DNA of 64,000 nt from Icerya purchasi (taxonomy: Eukaryota; Arthropoda; Insecta; Hemiptera; Monophlebidae). Location of the stretch: positions 506,003,352-506,067,351 of the forward strand of contig CM077115.1 of NCBI GenBank assembly GCA_039619475.1, given 5' to 3'. Position 1 is the stretch's first letter; each line of letters begins with the position of its first letter. The translations under genes and the position numbers were made by a program. The notes under the pieces were generated by a model that was not told where the DNA came from, made no database searches, and saw only the letters and a program-made list of their open reading frames with translations. Shown here piece by piece: positions 55,883 to 64,000 of this stretch.

Positions 55883-58078
55883 AAATCGGTCTAACATTAC
55901 AAACTTTAATGTGCATCTCGATCGGTACAATGTGTTTAAAAACCGGTACAAAGTTTTCGGGCGGAAAAGAGTAAAGTTGAAACTGGTTAATTGAGTTGGC
56001 GGGGTATGCAGAGCTAGGAGTGAATGAAACGAGAGATGTTTAGATGGCAGAACTTTAAAATGTCGCGCATTCGTCCGTTAGCCGAATTAACTTGCAAAGG
56101 CTTTTTGCTTCGCCGCTCCTGCCCCCTCTCTCGGCCGCAGTAATAAACTAGAATGAAAAATTCACGGCGGAACAGCGTGTTGACAGTCTGTTTATTACGT
56201 TAATTAATAAAGGTAGAAAAAAGACCAACCTAGCTAGCGAGCCGGTATTAGCAAATTTAGCAGCTGACGGAAAGCACGCGCTGATGTGCTAGTAGCAGCG
56301 ACAAAGAGGTACACGGCAACGAAGTGGCAGAGCAGTGCTTGATGAAAATTTAATTTCGAAATGCGTTATGACTGCCAGAATTTAGTGAAATTAACGATGA
56401 TAAAATATTCCGCCATCGAACACTTCCGAATCTCACAGCTCCAATCAAACTACGCAAATGTGTACCACCGGCTAAGATAAACAACCAGCTGCCGAAAAAG
56501 GAAAATCGGCAATTTCTGGAAAATTTCAAAGCGGCCAAGCAACGGAAATTACATATTCGTCCCCGCGATAAACGTCGGCAGTGGGAGAATTAATTGCGAT
56601 GGTTGGCGGTACACGCGGTGTAATAACTTTAGCGAGTGGAATTGCCAGCGGTGGATCCGTGATCGCCAGCTCGGGCGAATGAAAATTGAAAAAGAATCGT
56701 AACATTTTGAAAAAGAAACGAAAGGAACGTGATTTAAGCTTGCAAAATCTAAGCGAATCTCTTAATAGCTCTCGAAGATACCGATTTTGCGGTCCAATTT
56801 CGCACGTTTCACAACCGAATGATGACAGGGGGGGAGGGGAAATTTTTTATTAAGCGAGCTTTTAGTTCTTTGTCGGATATGATCCATTTTGGAAATAAGT
56901 TTCCAAAGCCTGCAACGGTGTTTTAAAATTTGCGAAGTGCGTTGATTTGAGGTCGTTTTGCGACCGACTGACTATTTTTATCGCGACTGGCCGCCCTCTA
57001 AATGGGAGGTGTCACATTTGCTGTGATATAAGGAGCGATGAATTAAATTATGCAGGTCGCGGTAATGATGCGTAGGTTGCCTGTTACTAGCACAGCCCCT
57101 GCTCGTTCGATGTTTACGAGTATGTATGGGTGTTTTGCGAGAAGTGCAGAATTCTTCAAAGAGAATGTTGTGAAGAAAAGCTTTTAGATAAGAGCCAGAA
57201 TCGGGCCGGCAAATTCATTCTTCTTTGATTTAGTAGCGTGCATTGTTGCCTTGTTGCCATATATCAATCTGGCGCTGGATGTTGCTCGGTGCTGGAAATC
57301 TCGCTCAGAACGAACGAATGCAGTTAAACTAGATGAATAACCACATTCCAGAATACAAACAGCTCGCGACAGCCGGTTCCCTTTCTCCTCCTCCTCCTCC
57401 TCTTCCTTGCCGTTTATCTTTTTCTCCTGCTTGCTTCGATCTTTATTTGTCTTACATAATTCGTTCCCTAATCCATCCGTCCTTTTAATCTTCTGCTTAA
57501 TACATCATTCGCGTTGTTGTAGCGCCGCTGCCTTGTTATTTTTAGGCTACGGCGGCAGCTGCTGAAAATTGAACGACGGAAAATTACGTCGGAGTCTCGC
57601 GGTCGATAATTTTATACGTGTATCGATTCACCGTCAGGTGTTCTTAATTTGATTAGATACTCTTTTCAAGCATACACCGAACTCCGCGATCCTTCGCCGA
57701 ATGCTGCTCAATTCTTTCGGAGGGTTCTTGATTTCGATAGAGACTATGTTATTAATTTTAACTTGAAAATATTTTTAATAGTTTTTGTTCTGCTTTGCCT
57801 TTTTTTTTTTTTTTTTGCTTTTTAATTTAATCGTCGGAATACCTTTAATTATATCAGTTATATGAAGACACGTTAGAATTATCACAAGCCATTGCCTAAA
57901 AATAAGGCGGGAGCGTCGAGGGCCCCGAACGAACGCATGGTTCACCGACAATTTTGGGACGATCGTTGACCGATAATAAGTCGCTCGATTTAAACACCGC
58001 AAATATGTAGTTCAATTGTTGTTTATTCAACCGAACGGGGCACTCACTACTACTTTTTAAACTAACGCTAGAACCTCT
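55883..58078. other. Non-coding DNA with lower AT content
   Basis: No supported gene. The stretch 56.0-57.4 kb is less AT-rich. It holds candidate AT-core factor sites such as GTTTATTACGTTAATTAATAA near 56189. A CTC-rich run lies near 57388. Confidence 0.45.
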
Positions 58079-58640
58079 TCATTCCGCCGTCTCCGTCCGA
58101 AGTTGGACGATCATCATGGCTATTGTTGATTTTGATTGTACGGCCTCTTTTAGTTCGGCAGTGGTACGTCCATACCATCCCCTCATATCTGCTAGCCAGG
58201 ACATTTTTCATCTACCTGGTCTACTCTTTCCTTCAATTTCATCCTCTCGTACTAACTGCAGAAGATGGTATATTTCCGGATGCCTAGAAATATGACCAAA
58301 ATATTCGAGTTTTCAGGCTTGTATAATTTTTAGCAATTCGGTTTCTTTGATCATTCGATTGAGAACTTCCGAGTTCGTTACATGGTCTCTATATGAGATT
58401 TTCAGTATCCGTCGGTTACGTACATTTCAAAGGCGGTTAATTTCTTCTCTAGGACTTTAGTGAGGATGATCCAACTTTTCATGCCGTAGAGCAGTACTGG
58501 CCAGATATAGCATCTTATTAGTCTTACACATAATTGAAGGTTTAACTCTTTTCTGATCATCAAATTCTTTATATTTAGGAATGCTTTACTTAATCTTCAC
58601 CCTAACTTTTTTACTCGTATCATAATCAGGGTATAGGATA
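58079..58640 (-). pseudogene. RTE-like LINE reverse transcriptase C-terminal relic
   Basis: Minus-strand translation gives a decayed but recognisable tail of an insect endonuclease-reverse transcriptase. In order it has RKELNLQLCVRLIRCYIW, PVLLYGMKSW, RRILKISYRDHVTNSEVLNR, KLEYFGHISRHPEIYHLLQL, EIEGKSRPGR and SWLADMRGWYG. Several in-frame stops and at least one frameshift break it. The endonuclease and RT catalytic core are absent, so this is a 5'-truncated dead copy. The clade (RTE or CR1-like) is inferred from remembered family patterns. Confidence 0.8.
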
Positions 58641-59281
58641 CACATAATGGGTGAAAATATTATCATAGACAAGCACATCTGTCGGTAAAAAATTATTTTC
58701 ATAAAATGTATTTAATAGTGATCTCGGGTTCATGCGTGTAAAAATTAGACCCATTGTTAGCTTAAAAACTTGACAGTTAGAAAATTTCCCGAGCCATATA
58801 TTAAAGTGAGCTAATGTTTTCTTCTTCGTTAACCTTTGTCTTTTGTCTTCTGTCTTTTTAAATAATATTGATAGCAAAAAAAATATGAATGATAAAAAAA
58901 TATACATATATACTTTTATTTATATATATGTATATGTCCAGTCATCTTGGCTTTGCCTCGCCATTGGTGCCTTTCTCACGTTGTCGGCAGCACGAAAGCT
59001 AGGCTGCGCTTTACGTGCTTATCTATTGCGTAACTATTTATCCTCTAATTCTTCTCCCGTATTAGATGATAATCTCATACTCGAAATTAGAATGAGATAT
59101 AGATGATATGTATATGTATGTATAAAGATTAAATATGCTATATCTTATAAAGTTAATCCATCTAGTGGTTTTTCCTGTAGTGTACATGGCTGTGTGCGGT
59201 TGTTAAGTAGTTAATATCAGCGGTCTTAAAAGTGTTTATATATTTGTGGACATTAATTTTTTTATTTTTTTTGAGGGGGGC
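58641..59281. other. AT-rich spacer
   Basis: No gene recognised; TATATG microsatellite pieces near 58905-58935. Confidence 0.45.
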
Positions 59282-59375
59282 ATCAGCTATGTCCTTTATT
59301 TCGGCGAAAATAGAATTTCTGGAAGTTTCAATACGCGACAGCGGGATTCGACCCACTAACCAACTACGCTATAGT
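59282..59375 (-). repeat. tRNA-like SINE head with deleted anticodon arm
   Basis: On the minus strand CTATAGCGTAGTTGGTTAG (A-box type) is followed almost at once by GGGTCGAATCCCGC (B-box type). The anticodon arm between them is missing, so this is a SINE head or tRNA relic, not a tRNA gene. The adjoining sequence resembles 62160-62210. Confidence 0.5.
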
Positions 59376-59575
59376 GATTTTGACAAACTTTTATCTTCGC
59401 TTTCAAGAATCTTGCCGTAATTCTTCTTCCACCTCTTCACATTTTTTGACTTTTTCCTTTGATCCCTTACAGAACTGGAAGCATCTTTACAAAATTCTTC
59501 TAACTCCTCCCTTGAAATTGATGAAATTTCCTTCGCTATTTTTGAAAACTTTTCCGATTCTTCGATTCCTTTTAT

Positions 59576-60099
59576 GGGGAACCCCCGAATTGCGCACCAA
59601 CACTTCACACAATGACAAGTCGGACTCGAATTGCGCACCGACTCGAAATAGTCCGCCTGCTGAGAACTCGAATTGCGCACCGCTTTGAAAAAAGAAACTC
59701 CGGATTTTATAAAATCGACGAACGAATAAAATCAGTAAAAGTGTCGTTCTTTCAGTGACTTCCAAAATGTCTTATCATATCTCGATGGGGAACGTTTGCT
59801 ATTTGGAATAACATTTCGGTTGCTTAGAAAAAACCTCCTTAAAACGGTTTGCGAAAAATAGGCTATTTTTTAAGTATACGATGCGTAAAAATGTTGGAAG
59901 CCATTGAACATTCAAATGTTATACGATAAAGCGGCCATCAGTTTTGGAGTCCAACAAATATCATGGTCCCGGTGCCGTTTTCGTTCGTTTTTTTATACTT
60001 CATACCGGCAAACTTCCGGTGCGCAATTCGAGTGTTTAGATAAAATTTTGTTTAACTGTCGGCCAGGTAAACAACGGTGCGCAATTCGAGTGTCGCCCC
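59576..60099. mobile_element. Unclassified DNA element with five-copy terminal motif
   Basis: A 524-bp unit begins GGGG and ends CCCC, and TTTTAT flanks both sides. ACTCGAATTGCGCACCG, or its core CGAATTGCGCACC, occurs three times near the left end (59586, 59624, 59666) and twice inverted near the right end (60017, 60075). The outermost copies form inverted termini of about 23 bp. The middle (59683-60016) holds no gene. Repeated motifs near the ends are typical transposase-binding sites, so a non-autonomous DNA transposon is likely. I cannot name the superfamily; the 6-bp duplication is a clue. Confidence 0.7.
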
Positions 60100-62094
60100 T
60101 TTTATACTATCTCCTATTTTTGCTCCTGTTCTACTTCTTCTTCTTCTTCTTCTTCTTGGAATTCCTTTACTGTTATTGCAACTGTTAAATATAATTTTGT
60201 TGCACTTCGTCCAATCTCGCTAAAGTCAAATTTTCAATTTATATAAATTATACGGCGGCACAAGCGCTATAAAATTTGATCGACGGACAAAATTTAGTTA
60301 CGATTAAACTTTTACGAATAATTTTCGAAAATTTTCGACATCCTCGGTGATTATATGTTTTTTTGTTAACGTAAAGATGCAGTGTGATTTATTAGCTGTT
60401 TTAATGAATTAACCGGCTACTTTTGGCGCGTTCAGTTTCGCAGGCATAGTTTTCTATTTTAGTTTGATAATTCAATTTTCCGTTTCCATCCCAGCCCGCA
60501 TCCATTTAATTGGGCGGGAGGGTAAATTGAAAAAGTATGGCAGCAGCGCGTTTTCAAAGAAATTACATTAATCCGTGGAAACAGACGCAGAAGTAAATTA
60601 CTGTCGCGACTGACAGGTATGTAAAAAGAGAGATAATCAATCAGCTAAAATGTTCCGCGCGATTTTGAATATTCCTCCGTGCTGCCCACGCATATTGTTT
60701 ACCTTTTTCGTAACCGTTTATTTACTCTCGCGAGTATCGGGGGGCGTAGAGAGGATGCAAAAGAAAAACGCAGAAGATGGAAGAAGAAGAAGGATAAATC
60801 AAAAAATATTCCAGCCACGGAATTTCGAAGCGCTCTGCCAGTAGCGTTGGAGAGCGTCTGGTGCCGGTCTCGTATGTAAATTACATTCGTCGGTCGAGAA
60901 CTTTTTGTCGGAACTGCGACTCGTTTCTCGCAATTCGGCAGCCTGGAGTCCGCTAAAAACGCAACGCGCACCTCGCCTATTTCTCGCCATGCTGAAGCAC
61001 TGACGGTGATATCCGTAATATTCATAAGACCGGCGGCAGTATCCGCTGTACGCGCCTTCCACAATGGAAACATCTAGCGATAATCTTTTGAAGAGTTTTC
61101 ATGGCGCGTACGTTGTTTTGTTTCGTTTGCGCCGTGTCATGTAGCTTCCAGGAATTTCGGAGTAGCGAACGAATTTTGTAACTTTTCCGTCGACCGATGT
61201 ACTTTCAAAGACTTTTTCCCCGACAAAACCTCTTCTCAGTCTCCCCGGACCGCTACTCCGCTAAATTAATTAATCGTTAATTGGTCGCCGAGGGAGGCTG
61301 GCGGCTGTCCGCGATTTCAGCTTCGTATAATGTACCCGCAGTAGTTCTTCGCTTGTTTGCTAGTGATGAAAATAATTTTCGTTTAATTAATTACACCATT
61401 GCGTATATTATGTATCTATGTAAATTTCGATTACTACTGCGTCGCGTTTCGTAATACCCGATTGCGCGACTGACGATTATCACGCTCTCCATCGTGTCGC
61501 TGACTTCTCGGCGAAAGGTAAAAGAGGTAAAAAATTCCCCGCTGAAAGTGCGCTGACGTTTTTAAGTTCTAACGACACACCGGAAATAGTAACAACAGAA
61601 TGATATAGGGAGCCGTTTACGAACGAGCTGTGTAGAAAAGTGTGCGTATACAGATGAAAATGTAAACGCTATTGGACCAGAGGGTGATCTCTCATCGCGG
61701 CGACCTACTATATTATTATTAGTAAAAAAGTGTAATGCCACAGTAGTTGCTGCTGGAAATTTTGACGATAACCTCTGCCACTTTTACGAATTGTAGTGCG
61801 TGATAAATCTTTGAATTTTCAGCGCGATTTGTAGAATTAACTTTTACTCCGCGTCGCTGGAACTCCCCCGGTATAATAATAATCCGTTTTTGATACTGGT
61901 GCACTGCGTCGCGTCCATCCTTATAATTTTATTGTCATCGCATCCGGTTGACGTTTAGTTGGTTTGTGTGCTTGTATTGGTTATTGAACAATAATAAATG
62001 TAAATAATTTTTAGATATTATGAAATACTAGAATAAAGTTTTAATGAAGGACATTACTACTCCAAGTTGAAAGTGGTATTTTTGAAACAACAAG
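60100..62094. other. Non-coding DNA, partly GC-richer
   Basis: No supported gene. The stretch 60.6-61.6 kb is less AT-rich and has overlapping frames on both strands (60699-61073 and others) without domain signatures. TTAATTAATCGTTAATTGG near 61265 could be a homeodomain-type site cluster. Confidence 0.45.
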
Positions 62095-62215
62095 GCCCCG
62101 GGGTAAAATTTATTTCTTTATTTTTACAACGATGGAGATATTAACGCTGGGTAATAAGTGAATTTTTGGTAGTTTCAATGTGCGGTAGCGAAATCCCAAT
62201 CAGGTCCTACCCGAA
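62095..62215 (-). repeat. Possible second copy of the 59.3-kb SINE
   Basis: GGTAGTTTCAATGTGCGGTAGCG aligns with GGAAGTTTCAATACGCGACAGCG at about 59330, and nearby T-rich parts are loosely collinear. The match is short and diverged. Confidence 0.3.
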
Positions 62216-63742
62216 GAAAAAAAAACGCCTACCAACTAGGGGGGATTTCTTTAAAATATTAACTTGCACTATTCCTTGTTTTAAAATATTTTTTTTTTTT
62301 TTTAGGAGGAAAGCTATACCCTCGGTCATTCCAGCACTTGAGTCTTTTCTATCCTCCATATCTAATCGCATAAACATCTGATTCGCTTCTTATCCTTTTC
62401 TCTTTTCTTGGGCCAATGCCTTTCTTGACAAACGCAACAGATTTTTATAAAAGAAAAAGTAAAAAAGGCTGGTCAATACAATCGAAAAATTTTTATTTAG
62501 AATATTTATAATGGCACATTTTTTCATTATGATTTTTTTTATTTCTTTTTTCTACGATCTGTGAAATATCTGTTTCATAATGAATTCGTACGAAAAAAGA
62601 AATATATAATACTTTTATGCTTTAATTTTTAAATCTTTTAAGCGTAGTAAAAACACTTAATCCTCTGAGTGAGACGTTTCTCTACTAAATGGAAATACAA
62701 CGGGAAATTAAATTCCTTTACTTATTTCACGCAGCCATAAATGAATGAATCCCTTTAAATATCATAAGCAGAATTTAACATTGTGTTTAATCTTTTTTTT
62801 ATTTCCGCTGGAATTTGTCCGGACGCGCCGACATTTTTAAAATTAAGATCTACTTTTTAAATAAAAAAAAAAAAAAAAAAAAAAAACGATATCGCGCTTG
62901 TTTTTATATTAATCTGTAAAAAATAAACTTTGATACTTGATTTATTAAATGAAAATCGATTAAGCAATACCAAAATTACAATAATCCCGAATATAAAGCA
63001 AAAAGTTTCATAAAGGTAAACGGCATTCACCTACGTGTCAATCCTGAAGGCATTAAAAAAGTCAAGAAAACAACCTTCGCGCATGCGCTACGTTCGTTTA
63101 AGAAGGCAATATTATTATATGTATGTTAGATTGCAACTAGTATTACCACATTATACATAACAAAGAATTGTGTTCGTTTCTACATCCTCCTCCCTTAGTT
63201 TATTTACTGAATGTTATTCAAGAAATTTCTTTTATTTAAAATATGAATATTACATTTTTTATCGATCCTCTGGAATGTAAATTGTCGAAATAAACACACA
63301 CCATATATAGAAAACGCGTCGTTGCATATCGAACAAGAAATAGTTAAGACAACTAGGTGTAGTATATTTGTTATACAACAACGTAGAAGAAAAAGAAAAA
63401 AAATGGTCTGATGATCGTGTCCCAGAGCAAATCGTAATAAGATACATGGTTTCTGTAACGTATAGAATGAAATTTGGAACCAAATGAATTCTATGTTGCG
63501 CTGGTCGATGCATGTATTTAACTTATTGCTTTTGTTAGAACAACATTTTCAGTTACATCGTGAATGTCGTCATTTCTACTCGAATCATTTTATTTTACTT
63601 ATTTTGGTTTCTAGTATTACTTTTTGGCTATTGTCGCTTAAGCTTAACTAGAAACATTTTTTTTTTGACATGAATATGCCTTATGGCTGCGAATCCACAC
63701 CAAGACATGTGTCACACGAAGTGTTTTACCGTGACCTTATCG
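62216..63742. other. AT-rich non-coding DNA
   Basis: No gene recognised; a 24-A run lies near 62862. Confidence 0.5.
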
Positions 63743-63998
<256 letters not shown>

Positions 63999-64000
63999 AT

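Noticed and set aside
59334..59375. tRNA gene on the minus strand
   Set aside because: The anticodon arm is missing, so it cannot fold as a tRNA.

Overview
This is AT-rich animal DNA, most likely from an insect. The evidence is arthropod-type mobile elements (a BEL/Pao LTR element, a LINE with RNase H, a D,D34D mariner, Helitron and RTE-like relics, tRNA-derived SINEs), many (TA)n microsatellites, and a split coding exon with animal splice signals. There are no bacterial-style operons, rRNA genes or intact tRNA genes. Nearly all recognisable coding capacity belongs to mobile elements. The one host coding segment I can support is a GC-rich exon at 39268-40099 (+), with polypyrimidine/AG acceptors upstream and a CAAG|GTAATT donor downstream. 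It encodes a low-complexity Ser/Gly/Pro-rich protein segment that I do not recognise. Much of the window is probably intron or intergenic DNA around that gene.

Layout. 1-2.5 kb: AT-rich DNA with microsatellites. 2.5-8.6 kb: a structurally complete non-LTR retrotransposon (+) with ORF1 (three Cys/His knuckles), ORF2 (endonuclease, reverse transcriptase, RNase H, Cys-His tail), a repeat-bearing 3' UTR and a 43-A tail. 8.9-11.3 kb: two copies, in opposite orientation, of a non-coding hAT-like element; a third lies at 54.3-54.9 kb. 13.2-18.1 kb: a BEL/Pao retrotransposon (-) with near-identical LTRs and a 5-bp target duplication, lacking its integrase region. 19.5 kb: a palindromic MITE. 26.2-32.2 kb: a SINE head, a degenerate ~160-bp tandem array, a relic of a LINE 3' UTR like that of the 2.5-8.6 kb element, a LINE C-terminal relic and a Helitron 3' fragment. 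39-40 kb: the host exon. 41-45.5 kb: degenerate minisatellites, a possible non-coding regulatory block and a tRNA-derived SINE. 46.7-48.1 kb: an apparently intact mariner (-) with perfect inverted repeats. 48.9 kb: a long near-perfect hairpin. 54-56 kb: LTR-like repeat, hAT-like copy 3, a MITE, and a 21-T insertion flanked by a 12-bp duplication. 58-60 kb: an RTE-like relic (-), a SINE head and an unclassified DNA element carrying five copies of one motif. The window ends in a ~250-bp (TA)n tract.

The elements seem to differ in age. Mariner (29/29 matching inverted repeats), BEL (LTRs differing by two indels) and the LINE (two open frames, long poly(A)) look young. The Helitron, RTE-like and 31-kb LINE fragments are decayed. 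The least explained structures are the 59576-60099 element with inverted motif clusters, the three-copy non-coding element inserted at AT-rich sites, and the 191-bp hairpin at 48.9 kb.
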